Shown here: in pieces, positions 43,632-53,216 of the stretch
Layout of the letters: the number at the start of each line of letters is the position of its first letter
How positions within the stretch are numbered: position 1 is the stretch's first letter
NCBI RefSeq assembly: GCF_004803475.1
Contig: NZ_SRKY01000003.1
Coordinates: 310,001 to 374,000, forward strand
From: Aliishimia ponticola
GTDB taxonomy: Bacteria > Pseudomonadota > Alphaproteobacteria > Rhodobacterales > Rhodobacteraceae
DNA: 64,000 nucleotides
Direction: 5' to 3'
Translations under genes and position numbers: made by a program
Notes under the pieces: generated by a model
Database searches by the model: none
The model's input: the letters and a program-made list of their open reading frames with translations, nothing else
What the model was told of the DNA's origin: nothing

Positions 43632-45296
43632 ATGGCGGGATTATGGGGCGGCACATGGACGACGCGGACGCGGATTGCGACCGGGCTTGTCCTGTTCACC
43701 TATGTCGGCCTGCATTTCCTGAACATTGCGAGCGTTCTGATTTCCCCGCAATTCGCCGATCGGATGATGGCCATCATGACCACGATTGTCCGCTCTTTGC
43801 CCGGCACCCTGCTGCTGTATGGCGCGCTTGGCCTGCATGCGGCGCTGGCGCTGGGAAAGGTCGCGTTCAGCAAGAGGCTGCAGCTGTCTGCCACCGACAT
43901 GATACAGGTCGGCTTTGGCGTCACGATCCCGCTGATCCTTGCCAGCCATGTGACCTTCACACGGCTGAGTTACGAGCAATACGCAACGAATGTCACGGTA
44001 AGCTATATCGCCGGGCTGATCTGGGACACCCGCGACGGCTGGCTTCAGGCGATCTTGCTGCTGCTGACATGGCTGCACGGGTGTCTTGGGGTGCATATGT
44101 GGCTGCGGCAATTGCCGTGGTGGCGCCGGTATCTGAGCGGGTTTGCCATTGTGGCCGCGCTGGTTCCGGCCTTTGCGCTCAGCGGTCTTATCAGCGAAGG
44201 TCGGCGTGCCAGCGCGCTGTGGCGCGGCGCGGAGGCGGCGCAGCGCGACGCGTTCTTCGAGGCGACCAATTGGCCCGCCCGCGAACAGTTCAGCGCCATG
44301 CTGACCCAGTCCCGCATTCTGTTTTGGACCGTGGCGGCACTGATTTGCCTGACCGCTGTGATCTATGTGGTGCGCCAGATCCTCAGCCCGCGCCGTTCGC
44401 TGCGCATTTCCTATGTGAACGGCCCGACCATCAGCACCGCCCCCGGCCCGACGCTGCTTGAGATGAGCCAGATCGCCGGGGTGCCGCATACCAGCCTGTG
44501 CGGCGGTAAGGGCCGCTGTACCACCTGCCGGGTAATCTTGCAGGATGGGCGCGAACACGTCGCGCCGCCCTCTGCTGCCGAAACCGCCGCGCTGCGCGCT
44601 GTCGATGCGCCGGAACATGCGCGGCTGGCCTGCCAGATCCGACCGACCGGGCCATGCACCGTCTACCGCATGTTCGAACCCGAAGCCCGCCGGCGACAGG
44701 CGCGCACATCGCAGGGCAAGGAGGCGCGTCTGGCGATCCTGTTTCTGGATATGCGCGGCTTCACCGCCCGCACCACCGGGCATCTGCCCTATGACGTGGT
44801 CTTTCTGCTCAACCGGTTTTTTGACGCCATCGTGCCAGAGATCATCGCGGCGGGCGGGACGGTGGACAAATATCTGGGCGACGGCCTTCTGGCGGTGTTC
44901 GAACTTCCGGCCTCTGAAGCCTCTGCGCAGGCGGGGGTGAAGGCCGCGCGCGGGATCGGCGTTGCGCTGGAACGCTTCAACGCGCAGCTGCGCGCAGAAG
45001 GGTCAGAGCCGGTGCGGATCGGGCTGTCGCTGCATCTTGGCACGCTGGTTCTGGGGGAAATCGGCGCGGCCGGGTTGGCCCCGCGCACGCTGATCGGCGA
45101 CACGGTGAATGCGGCCAGCCGACTTGAAGCGGAAACCAAACAATTGGGCGTCGAGGGGCTGATATCGCTTCCCGTTCTCGAAGCGGCGGGGATTCCAGCA
45201 GACCCTGACACGCTGATTGACCTTGCGTTGCGCGGCGTGGCCGAGCCTGTGACAGCGCTGAAAGTGCCTGTGTTGGCGGGCTTGCCGGAGCTTTAG
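43632..45296 (+). CDS. Membrane-anchored [2Fe-2S]/class III adenylyl cyclase fusion
   Basis: A 554-residue, three-part protein. Residues 12-250 hold about six membrane helices with five histidines (28, 69, 106, 149, 154) in or near them. Residues 258-345 are a ferredoxin domain with the [2Fe-2S] ligands Cys290, Cys296, Cys299 and Cys334. Residues 365-554 are a class III nucleotide cyclase. Asp373 and Asp417 are the metal sites, Lys413 and Asp490 adenine selectors, and Asn493/Arg497 transition-state residues, so cAMP production is expected. GCGGGGA precedes ATG 43632; the GTG 43590 frame is less likely. A redox or electron-transport input to cAMP is inferred. Confidence 0.88.
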   Translation: MAGLWGGTWTTRTRIATGLVLFTYVGLHFLNIASVLISPQFADRMMAIMTTIVRSLPGTLLLYGALGLHAALALGKVAFSKRLQLSATDMIQVGFGVTIPLILASHVTFTRLSYEQYATNVTVSYIAGLIWDTRDGWLQAILLLLTWLHGCLGVHMWLRQLPWWRRYLSGFAIVAALVPAFALSGLISEGRRASALWRGAEAAQRDAFFEATNWPAREQFSAMLTQSRILFWTVAALICLTAVIYVVRQILSPRRSLRISYVNGPTISTAPGPTLLEMSQIAGVPHTSLCGGKGRCTTCRVILQDGREHVAPPSAAETAALRAVDAPEHARLACQIRPTGPCTVYRMFEPEARRRQARTSQGKEARLAILFLDMRGFTARTTGHLPYDVVFLLNRFFDAIVPEIIAAGGTVDKYLGDGLLAVFELPASEASAQAGVKAARGIGVALERFNAQLRAEGSEPVRIGLSLHLGTLVLGEIGAAGLAPRTLIGDTVNAASRLEAETKQLGVEGLISLPVLEAAGIPADPDTLIDLALRGVAEPVTALKVPVLAGLPEL

Positions 45297-45384
45297 CCAA
45301 ATGTGCGTACGCTTGTTTACCATTTTCTTGAGCGGGGCCTGAAAGAACAGGATCGGATGTTCTCACACGATAAGGACCTCGATC

Positions 45385-46725
45385 ATGTCGCGTCTTACCG
45401 CCCCGTCGCCTGCCGATCTGGCCCATATTCCGCATCTTCCTGCCCTGCCCTTTGTCGGCCATACCTTGGCGTTGCTGCGCGACCCTTACGGGCTGCACCG
45501 GCGCTGCGCCGAGAAACTGGGCCCGATCTACAAGCTGCGGATGCTGGGCCAATGGCGGGTCGCGCTTGCGGGGCGCGAGGCGTGCGAGTTGATCCTGGAC
45601 GACAAGGAGAAGCAGTTCTCGGCCCATCACGGCTGGGACATGATCCAGCCGATTTTCGGTGGCGGCCTGATGCTGCGCGATTTCGACGATCACCGCCGCC
45701 ACCGCCGGATCATGCAATCGGCCTTTCGCAAGCCGGTCATGGACGGGTATCGCAGCCAGATGGATGCGCTGATGCCGGTCCTGATCGACGCATGGCCGGT
45801 GGCGCAGAAGTTCCGCTTTTATCCCGCGATCAAGGATCTCAGCCTGCGGATCGGCACGTCGATCTTCATGGGGCTGTCCCCGGATGATCCGCGTGTGGCA
45901 ACCATCAACGCGGCGTTCATGGATGAGGTGAATGCAGGCGTGGGCGTGATCCGCAAACCGCTGCCCTTCACGGCGCTGCGCCGCGGATTGAAGGCCCGCG
46001 CTGTGCTGCTGGACACGTTCCGAGCCCTGATCCCGGAACGTCGTCTTGCACCCGGTAATGACTTCTTCAGCCAGATGTGCGTGGCGCAGGATGAAAGTGG
46101 CGGCGGCTGGACCGAGGCAGAGATCCTCGACCATTTCAACTTTCACATGATGGCCGCGCACGACACCACGGCCTCTACGATCGCGGCGATGGTCGGCGCG
46201 CTTGCATCACATCCCGAATGGCAGACCCGCCTGATCGGAGAGATCGATTCTTTGCCCGCCGGCGCTATCGACGACGCTGGCCTTGCGGCGATGACCCTGA
46301 CGGACCGCGTCTTCAGGGAAGCGTTGCGGATGATGCCGCCCGTTCCCTTCATCCCGCGCCGTGCAACGCAGGATTTCGTCTGGAAGGGCACCCACATCCC
46401 GGCGGGCACCTGGGTCAGCTGTCTGCCCGCCACCGTCATGATGTCGCCCGAGCATTACAGCGACCCGGAAGTCTTCGACCCGGATCGGTTCTCTCCTAAC
46501 CGCGCCGAGCATCATGGCGCACGGCATGTCTGGGCCCCGTTTGGCGGCGGTGCGCATAAGTGTATTGGGATGCATTTCGCCAATCTGGAGGTGAAGATCT
46601 TCTTCCGTCACCTGTTGGCCCGTTACCGGATCGAAGCGGTGGGAAAGCGGCCCGTGAAGTGGCGTCGCCTGCCGGTGCCGCGCCCGGTCGGGGAACTGCC
46701 CATCCGGCTGATCCCGCGCAGCTGA
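45385..46725 (+). CDS. Cytochrome P450
   Basis: A 446-residue soluble P450. The haem-thiolate loop APFGGGAHKCIGMHFA places the ligand at Cys393. The I-helix oxygen groove is AAHDTT (257-262), and ExxR is Glu312-Arg315. The PERF-like segment is DPDRFSP. No membrane anchor is present, so it needs a ferredoxin and reductase, and none are encoded nearby. The substrate is unknown. The sequence FGGGxHKCIG resembles the eukaryote-like bacterial branch more than classical soluble CYP101/CYP107 enzymes; that placement is an impression. AAGGA eight bases upstream supports ATG 45385. Confidence 0.9.
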   Translation: MSRLTAPSPADLAHIPHLPALPFVGHTLALLRDPYGLHRRCAEKLGPIYKLRMLGQWRVALAGREACELILDDKEKQFSAHHGWDMIQPIFGGGLMLRDFDDHRRHRRIMQSAFRKPVMDGYRSQMDALMPVLIDAWPVAQKFRFYPAIKDLSLRIGTSIFMGLSPDDPRVATINAAFMDEVNAGVGVIRKPLPFTALRRGLKARAVLLDTFRALIPERRLAPGNDFFSQMCVAQDESGGGWTEAEILDHFNFHMMAAHDTTASTIAAMVGALASHPEWQTRLIGEIDSLPAGAIDDAGLAAMTLTDRVFREALRMMPPVPFIPRRATQDFVWKGTHIPAGTWVSCLPATVMMSPEHYSDPEVFDPDRFSPNRAEHHGARHVWAPFGGGAHKCIGMHFANLEVKIFFRHLLARYRIEAVGKRPVKWRRLPVPRPVGELPIRLIPRS

Positions 46726-46854
46726 CAGCCTTCAGGCCTGTTTACGCCGAATCCACAGCATTGCTGGACTTTTGCCACAAACGCGGTGTATCGGACCCGC
46801 GAACCGGGAATGACCCGGCGTATCGACGCAAACCTGAACGAAAGTCCTTTACCG

Positions 46855-48558
46855 ATGTTGGCGAATTTGGCTCCGATCCCGGAACTGTATGTTTCCTATG
46901 AAAGCGCGCAAAAACTCAAGTCGGAGGCAGCCGATCTGGTCAGCCATGACCTGACCCCTCGGCAGATCTGCGATCTGGAATTACTGATGAATGGCGGGTT
47001 CAACCCGCTCAAGGGCTTTCTGAGCGAAGAGGATTACAACGGCGTCGTCGAGAACATGCGTCTGGCCGATGGCACATTGTGGCCGATGCCGATCACGCTG
47101 GACGTGTCGGAAGCCTTTGCCGAAGGTCTGGAACTGGGTCAGGACATCGCGCTGCGCGACCAAGAGGGCGTGATCCTCGCCACCATGACCGTGACCGACC
47201 GCTGGGAGCCGAACAAGGCGCGCGAGGCCGAGAAGGTCTTTGGCGCCGATGACGATGCGCACCCGGCGGTGAACTACCTGCACAACACGGCGGGCAAGAT
47301 CTATCTGGGTGGCCCGGTGACTGGTATCCAGCAGCCGGTGCATTACGATTTCCGCGGCCGCCGCGACAGCCCGAACGAGCTGCGCGCCTATTTCCGCAAG
47401 CTCGGCTGGCGCAAGATCGTCGCCTTCCAGACCCGTAACCCGCTGCACCGCGCGCATCAGGAACTGACCTTCCGCGCCGCGAAAGAGGCCGAAGCCAACC
47501 TGCTGATCCACCCGGTCGTCGGCATGACCAAGCCCGGCGATGTGGATCACTTCACCCGCGTGCGTTGCTATGAGGCGGTTCTGGACAAATATCCCCAGTC
47601 CACCACCACAATGTCGCTGCTGAACCTAGCCATGCGTATGGCGGGCCCGCGCGAAGCAGTCTGGCACGGCCTGATCCGCGCCAATCACGGCTGCACCCAT
47701 TTCATCGTGGGCCGCGACCATGCTGGCCCGGGCAAGAACTCCGCCGGGGAAGATTTCTACGGCCCCTACGATGCGCAGGACCTTTACCGCGCGCACCAGT
47801 CCGAGATCGGCTGCGAAATGGTCGACTTCAAGCACATGGTCTATGTGCAGGAACGCGCCCAGTACGAGCCCGCCGACGAGATTGCCGACAAGGATGATGT
47901 GACCATCCTGAACATCTCTGGCACCGAACTGCGCCGCCGTCTGGCCGAAGGTCTGGAAATCCCCGAATGGTTCTCCTTCCCCGAAGTGGTGAAGGAACTG
48001 CGCCGCACCAAGCCGCCGCGCTCCAAGCAGGGCTTTACCGTGTTCTTCACCGGTTTCTCCGGTTCGGGCAAATCCACCATCGCCAACGCGCTGATGGTCA
48101 AGCTGATGGAAATGGGCGGCCGCCCGGTGACGCTGCTGGATGGCGACATCGTGCGCAAGAACCTGTCGAGCGAGCTGGGCTTTTCGAAAGAGCACCGCGA
48201 CCTGAACATCCGCCGCATCGGCTATGTCGCGTCCGAGATCACCAAGAACGGCGGCATCGCCATCTGTGCGCCCATCGCGCCTTATGCCACCACCCGCCGC
48301 GCGGTGCGCGAGGATATCGAACAGTTCGGTGCCTTTGTCGAAGTTCACGTCGCGACCACCATCGAGGAATGCGAACGCCGTGACCGCAAAGGCCTGTACA
48401 AGCTGGCGCGCGAGGGCAAGATCAAGGAGTTCACCGGCATCTCCGACCCCTACGATGTACCCGAGAACCCCGAGCTGCGCGTCGAGACGGAAAATGTCGA
48501 AGTCGACAACTGCGCGCATCAGGTGCTGCTTAAACTGGAAAGCATGGGCCTGATCTAA
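46855..48558 (+). CDS. Bifunctional sulfate adenylyltransferase / APS kinase
   Basis: A 567-residue two-domain enzyme that makes APS and then PAPS from sulfate. The N-terminal ATP sulfurylase half (about 1-390) has QTRNPLHRAHQEL, HPVVGMTKPGDVD and GRDHAGPGKN. The C-terminal APS kinase half (about 395-567) has the P-loop FFTGFSGSGKST and DGDIVRKNL. I use ATG 46855, which gives the usual family length and begins the conserved LANLAPIPELYVSY; in-frame GTG 46786 and ATG 46810 would add a poor, unconserved-looking leader. It is monocistronic with its own terminator. Such fusions serve assimilation or sulfation in Alphaproteobacteria. Confidence 0.93.
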   Translation: MLANLAPIPELYVSYESAQKLKSEAADLVSHDLTPRQICDLELLMNGGFNPLKGFLSEEDYNGVVENMRLADGTLWPMPITLDVSEAFAEGLELGQDIALRDQEGVILATMTVTDRWEPNKAREAEKVFGADDDAHPAVNYLHNTAGKIYLGGPVTGIQQPVHYDFRGRRDSPNELRAYFRKLGWRKIVAFQTRNPLHRAHQELTFRAAKEAEANLLIHPVVGMTKPGDVDHFTRVRCYEAVLDKYPQSTTTMSLLNLAMRMAGPREAVWHGLIRANHGCTHFIVGRDHAGPGKNSAGEDFYGPYDAQDLYRAHQSEIGCEMVDFKHMVYVQERAQYEPADEIADKDDVTILNISGTELRRRLAEGLEIPEWFSFPEVVKELRRTKPPRSKQGFTVFFTGFSGSGKSTIANALMVKLMEMGGRPVTLLDGDIVRKNLSSELGFSKEHRDLNIRRIGYVASEITKNGGIAICAPIAPYATTRRAVREDIEQFGAFVEVHVATTIEECERRDRKGLYKLAREGKIKEFTGISDPYDVPENPELRVETENVEVDNCAHQVLLKLESMGLI

Positions 48559-48590
48559 AGGCGGCTCAGTTGCGATCTGGATGACGGTTC

Positions 48591-48620
48591 AAGGCCCTGC
48601 GGAAACGCAGGGCCTTTTTT
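48591..48620 (+). terminator. Intrinsic terminator after the sulfate activation gene
   Basis: AAGGCCCTGCG (48591-48601) pairs with CGCAGGGCCTT (48606-48616) around a GAAA tetraloop, followed by a T-run. An 11-bp perfect stem. Confidence 0.92.
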
Positions 48621-48722
48621 CTTGCGGCAACAGGCTGCGCCGGGGCCGCCCAAACTTTCATCGCATTCAACGGAAGTTTAACGTCACCATTCTATCCTCT
48701 TGGTTCCACAAGAGGTGATGAC

Positions 48723-49790
48723 ATGGCCGACGCCGTTCACTGGGCCTGGTTGCAACCCACGTCTTTGGCGGGGTTCGATCCGACCGACGATAACAATCTG
48801 GATGCCAGCCTGAACGGGATGGCCGTTTCGACCGCGACCTATTTGGAATACGGTCTGCGGGATCTCGACGGCGATGGCATCGTCTATGATCTGGATGCCG
48901 ATGACGGGACCACCACCGCCGCGGGCGAAGGGATGGTCTATAACGGCGCGGTCTATGCCCCGCAAGAAGTCGCAATCTACGACGGTTCCACCGTTATCGC
49001 CAATGGCGTGGAATATACTCTCCCACTGGTGGTTATTCTGTCGGAAACCGGAAATTACGGCGTGCGCATTCTTGACGGGTATTTTCCGGCGGACACCTAT
49101 CCCAGCGATTTCACATCTGCCACGCTTGGGACGCTGCGCGCGGTCGAGTATACGGGGGCAACCATCGACGCGCTGGATGACATGCTGTGCTTCGCCGATG
49201 ACGTGCCAATCCGCACCCCGCATGGCTGGCGCGCCGCCGGCGAATTGCGCGAAGGCGATCTGGTCACGACCCTGCGGGGGGAGAAACCGCTTGTCTGGAC
49301 GGTCCGGTTCACCGCAACCCAGCCCCCCGTGGTGATCCCGCAGGGCGCGTTCGGGGCGCAACTGCCGATCCGGCTGTCACGGGCGCATAATCTTCTGATG
49401 TCTTCGCCGCTGGCCGATCTGATGTTTGGCAGCGCGGATGTGTTGATCGCCGCCGGGGCGCTTGTCGGGCGGGCGGGCGTGCATATCGCCCAGCGCCCGC
49501 CAGCCAATTATGTCCACCTGATGTGCGCCGACCACGAGGTATTGGAAGTGCCGGGTCTGTATTGCGAAAGCTATCATCCCGGCCCTTGGGGGCTGCGGAA
49601 CCTGCCATCTTGCGCACAGGCCGGCCTGACCAAAGCCACATGTGGCCGGTTCCCGGCAGCGCGGTATCCGATCCTGAAACGCAAAGAGGCAGAGTTGCTG
49701 CTGAATGCGATGGGTGCGGACGACGACAACGCCGCCCGGCTGATCAGCCCACCGCGCGGCGACGCGCAGGCAAATCCCGCCTTCTGCTGA
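48723..49790 (+). CDS. Hint-domain protein with intact catalytic cysteine
   Basis: A 355-residue protein. The N-terminal 155 residues are acidic and repeat-like, with the Asp-rich DLDGDGIVYDLDADDG, which looks like a calcium-binding loop. The Hint domain starts at MLCFADDVPIRTPHGW with the expected Cys, then ELREGDLVTTLRGEKPLVW, and ends at LYCESYHPG. Self-cleavage at that Cys is possible. Such architecture (calcium-loop N-terminus plus Hint_2) is frequent in secreted Rhodobacteraceae proteins, but there is no classical signal peptide. GAGGTGA precedes the ATG. Paralogue of the protein at 39928, which lacks the Cys. Confidence 0.85.
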   Translation: MADAVHWAWLQPTSLAGFDPTDDNNLDASLNGMAVSTATYLEYGLRDLDGDGIVYDLDADDGTTTAAGEGMVYNGAVYAPQEVAIYDGSTVIANGVEYTLPLVVILSETGNYGVRILDGYFPADTYPSDFTSATLGTLRAVEYTGATIDALDDMLCFADDVPIRTPHGWRAAGELREGDLVTTLRGEKPLVWTVRFTATQPPVVIPQGAFGAQLPIRLSRAHNLLMSSPLADLMFGSADVLIAAGALVGRAGVHIAQRPPANYVHLMCADHEVLEVPGLYCESYHPGPWGLRNLPSCAQAGLTKATCGRFPAARYPILKRKEAELLLNAMGADDDNAARLISPPRGDAQANPAFC

Positions 49791-49826
49791 ACTGCTTGCC
49801 CAGCCAACGCCGCCTTGGCGCGTTGT

Positions 49827-50753
49827 TCAGACGCCGAGGCACCAGCGCATGACGGCCTTTTGCGCGTGCAGGCGGTTCTCTGCCTCGTCGAACACGACGG
49901 AGTTCGGACCATCCATGACAGAAGAGGTCACCTCCTCTTCCCTATGCGCGGGCAGACAATGCATGAACAATGCGTCGGGCTTTGCCTTGGCCATAAGCGC
50001 GTCATTCACCTGATAGGGGCGCAGCATGTTGTGGCGGCGTTCGCGCGCCGATTGTGCGTCATGCATCGACACCCAGGTATCGGCAAAGATCAGGTCCGCG
50101 CCCTCGACGGCTTTCTCTGCATCCCGTTCGACCTTGAAACTTTGGCCGCTGTCGCGCACCAGCTTTTGCCATTCAGCTTCCGGGTCCAGTTGCATCGGGC
50201 CGGTGAACGTGATGTCGAACCCGAACTGGGCGGCGGCATGCATCACGCTGGCGCAGACATTGTTGCCATCGCCGCACCACGTCGCCTTGATCCCGGCAAT
50301 CGGTCCGCGATGTTCCTCATAGGTCATCACATCGGCCATGATCTGGCAGGGATGGGTCCGGTCGGTCAGCCCATTGATCACCGGCACATCGGCATATTCC
50401 GCCATCTCTTGCAGGACGCTTTCATCGAAGGTCCGGATCATGATCATATCGACATAGCGTGACAGCACGCGGGCGGTGTCGGCGATTGTCTCGCCATGGC
50501 CAAGCTGCATTTCGCTGCCCGACAGCACCATGGTCTGCCCGCCCATCTGGCGCACACCGACATCAAACGATACCCGTGTCCGCGTCGACGGCTTTTCAAA
50601 GATCAGCGCGACCATCCGCCCGTCCAGCGCGCGGTCGTCATCCGGCACGCCCTTGGGGCGGCCCGCCCGCGCGTCCTTCATGGCGCGAGCATGGTCTATC
50701 ATCGCGCGCAGGTCGGCTTTGTCGGTCGTGTGAATATCAAGAAAGTGGTTCAT
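49827..50753 (-). CDS. argF: Ornithine carbamoyltransferase
   Basis: A 308-residue enzyme of arginine synthesis that joins carbamoyl phosphate and ornithine to citrulline. The carbamoyl-phosphate loop is [18 protein letters not shown] and the ornithine-loop [10 protein letters not shown] are both present. I start at ATG 50753 (MNHFLDIH), the usual N-terminus, and not at the longer frame to 50786. It follows argD on the minus strand with a 62-base gap, as in many Alphaproteobacteria, and is convergent with the Hint gene. Confidence 0.95.
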   Translation of the reverse strand: MNHFLDIHTTDKADLRAMIDHARAMKDARAGRPKGVPDDDRALDGRMVALIFEKPSTRTRVSFDVGVRQMGGQTMVLSGSEMQLGHGETIADTARVLSRYVDMIMIRTFDESVLQEMAEYADVPVINGLTDRTHPCQIMADVMTYEEHRGPIAGIKATWCGDGNNVCASVMHAAAQFGFDITFTGPMQLDPEAEWQKLVRDSGQSFKVERDAEKAVEGADLIFADTWVSMHDAQSARERRHNMLRPYQVNDALMAKAKPDALFMHCLPAHREEEVTSSVMDGPNSVVFDEAENRLHAQKAVMRWCLGV

Positions 50754-50815
50754 AAATCCGTTCGCTTTTTCGGCGCGGCGAAGCAATCCAGCCCCGCCGC
50801 TATCTTATGTCAAAG

Positions 50816-51988
50816 TCAGGCAGACAGGCGGGTGGCCGCACGATCAAGCCGGTTGACCGCTTCGCCGATTTCTTCGTCGGTGATGGTCAGGGCCGGCAAC
50901 AGGCGCACCACGTTATCGGCCGCTGGAACGGTGAGGACGTCTTCCTCGTAGCCCGCCGCGACCAGATCGGTATTGGGTGCCTTGCATTTCAGCCCCAGCA
51001 TCAGGCCAGATCCGCGCACGCTGTCGAACACATCCGGATGCGCGGCGACAAGCCCTTCGAGGCGCTGGCGCATCAGGCCCGCCTTGCGGTTCACTTCGGC
51101 CAGAAAGGCAGGATCGGCGACGATACCCAGCACCGCATTGCCCACCGCGCAGCCCAGAGGGTTGCCGCCATAGGTGGACCCGTGGGTGCCTGCCGTCATG
51201 CCCGAAGCGGCGTTTTCCGTCGCCAGAACAGCGCCCAATGGGAACCCGCCGCCAATGCCCTTGGCAACCATCATGATATCCGGAGTGATCCCCGCCCATT
51301 CATGCGCAAAAAGCTTGCCGGTCCGGCCCACGCCGCATTGCACCTCGTCAAGGATGAGAAGCGTGCCGGTTTCGTCGCACAGCGCCCGCATGGCGCGCAG
51401 GTCTTCGTCGGGCATTGGCACGATGCCGCCTTCGCCCTGCACCGGTTCGATCAGGATGGCGGCGGTCTTGTCCGACACCGCCGCTTTGAGTGCCGCGTGA
51501 TCGCCCCATGGCAGGTGCGTGAACCCGGGCAGCAGCGGGCCGAAGCCCTTGGTCATTTTCTCGGACCCGGCAGCCGCGATCCCGGCCGAGGACCGGCCAT
51601 GAAACGAGCCAGAGAACGCGATGATCTCGGTCCGTTCCGGTTGGCCTTTGTCATACCAGTATTTGCGCGCCATCTTCACCGCCAATTCGCAGGCCTCGGT
51701 GCCGGAATTGCAGAAGAAAACGGTGTCGGCGAAGGTTTCGTCCACCAGCTTGTCGGCCAGCTTTTCCTGCTGCGGCACGCGGTAGAGGTTCGACGTATGC
51801 CAAAGCTGCCCCGCCTGTTCGGTCAGCGCCGCCACCAGCGCCGGATGCGCATGGCCCAGTGCGTTGACCGCGATCCCCGCGCCCAGATCAAGGTATCGGC
51901 GCCCCGACCCGTCGATAAGCCAAACACCCTCGCCTTTTTCAAAGGCCATGGGCGCTCTGTTATAGGTCGGCAAAACGGAAGAAATCAT
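50816..51988 (-). CDS. argD: Acetylornithine/succinyldiaminopimelate-type aminotransferase
   Basis: A 390-residue PLP-dependent class III aminotransferase. NSGTEACELAVKMAR binds the cofactor phosphate, and ILDEVQCGVGRTG contains the PLP-stacking Asp-Glu. The Schiff-base Lys is in MMVAKGIGGGFPLG, and GTHGSTYGGNPL follows. It makes acetylornithine from N-acetylglutamate semialdehyde. ATG 51988 starts the conserved MISSVLPTYNRAP; the longer open frame to 52084 is not conserved in form. Upstream of argF in the same operon. Confidence 0.93.
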   Translation of the reverse strand: MISSVLPTYNRAPMAFEKGEGVWLIDGSGRRYLDLGAGIAVNALGHAHPALVAALTEQAGQLWHTSNLYRVPQQEKLADKLVDETFADTVFFCNSGTEACELAVKMARKYWYDKGQPERTEIIAFSGSFHGRSSAGIAAAGSEKMTKGFGPLLPGFTHLPWGDHAALKAAVSDKTAAILIEPVQGEGGIVPMPDEDLRAMRALCDETGTLLILDEVQCGVGRTGKLFAHEWAGITPDIMMVAKGIGGGFPLGAVLATENAASGMTAGTHGSTYGGNPLGCAVGNAVLGIVADPAFLAEVNRKAGLMRQRLEGLVAAHPDVFDSVRGSGLMLGLKCKAPNTDLVAAGYEEDVLTVPAADNVVRLLPALTITDEEIGEAVNRLDRAATRLSA

Positions 51989-52240
51989 GGGACTGATCCT
52001 TGGAAAATACCCGCAAGCGGAGTGAAACTCATGCAACAGGCGCTGCGGCGGGTCAAGTTGTAGGGGAGAAGGACGCAGGCGCATCCTGAAAGCAACACGA
52101 AAAGCGCGGGGTCAGCCGCGCGCGCTACGTCGAAGATTGTGAGCGTTCATGTTCATGCCCGCAGCGGTGCCGTAAATTTTGCCGCGATGCAAGCATATTC
52201 GGCGCTTGAAACCGCCCGCGCGGCCCGCCAGACATCTATC

Positions 52241-53149
52241 ATGTTCGAGCCGCGCGCCCCTGCCCCCCTTTTGGCCGCCGCACTGATTTTGTGCGCCACC
52301 GCCTTTATCGCCCTGACGACCTTGCTCGCCAAGGCTTTGGGGACGGACACGTTTGGCCCGCCCCTGCCCGCCTTGCAAATCAGCCACGGGCGGTTTCTCT
52401 TTGCCTTTCTCGCCATTGCCAGCGTTGCTGCCGCGCGCGGGCTGCGTCCTTCGGGGGTGCATTGGCGTTTGCATGTGGCGCGCACCAGTCTGGGCTGGGC
52501 GGGCGTTAGCCTGATGTTCGCCTCGGTCGCGTTCATTCCGCTGGCGGACGCGACGGCGATCTCGTTTCTGAACCCGGTGTTCTGCATGATCCTAGCCATC
52601 CCCTTGCTGGGCGAAAAGGTCGGTCCAGTGCGGTGGGGCGCCGCCGGGGTCGCGCTGATTGGCGCGCTGGTGCTGCTGCGCCCGACGCCGGACAGCTTTC
52701 AGCCCGCCGCGCTGCTGGCGCTTGGGGCGGCGGTGGTCATGGGGCTGGAGCTGATCTTTATCCGCAAGCTGTCGACCCGCGAGCCGCCTTTGCAGATCCT
52801 GCTGATCAACAACGCGATCGGTCTGTGCATCGCCACCGCCGCCGTGCTGCCTGTTTGGCAGGCACCCACGGGCGCGCAATGGCTGGCTCTTGCCGGGGTC
52901 GGCATCGCCATGGCCGCGGCGCAGGCCTGTTTCGTCAACGGCATGGCGCGCGGTGACGCCAGTTTCGTCGCGCCCTTCAGCTATGCCACATTGATTTTCG
53001 CCGCCCTTTGGGACGGTCTGGCATTTGCCGTCTGGCCCGACGCGATCACGGTGCTGGGCGCGGGCATCATTCTTGGCGGCGCGGTGCTTCTGGCGTGGCG
53101 CGAAGCACAACTGGCCCGAAAGACACGCCGCACGGGTATGACGCCTTGA
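52241..53149 (+). CDS. DMT superfamily (EamA) transporter
   Basis: A 302-residue membrane protein with about ten helices in two EamA repeats. The second repeat ends GAGIILGGAVLLAWREAQ before a basic cytoplasmic tail. The ATG at 52241 gives the usual start close to the first helix; the open frame reaches back to 52139 with another ATG at 52187, and no RBS decides. It is the third EamA protein of the window and is divergent from argD across about 250 bases. Substrate unknown. Confidence 0.8.
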   Translation: MFEPRAPAPLLAAALILCATAFIALTTLLAKALGTDTFGPPLPALQISHGRFLFAFLAIASVAAARGLRPSGVHWRLHVARTSLGWAGVSLMFASVAFIPLADATAISFLNPVFCMILAIPLLGEKVGPVRWGAAGVALIGALVLLRPTPDSFQPAALLALGAAVVMGLELIFIRKLSTREPPLQILLINNAIGLCIATAAVLPVWQAPTGAQWLALAGVGIAMAAAQACFVNGMARGDASFVAPFSYATLIFAALWDGLAFAVWPDAITVLGAGIILGGAVLLAWREAQLARKTRRTGMTP

Positions 53150-53216
53150 TCCTGCCTTCCCGGCGTTTTAAATGAGACGCTGACACGGCGAGACGCGCCA
53201 AGAACAAGGAAACCGT

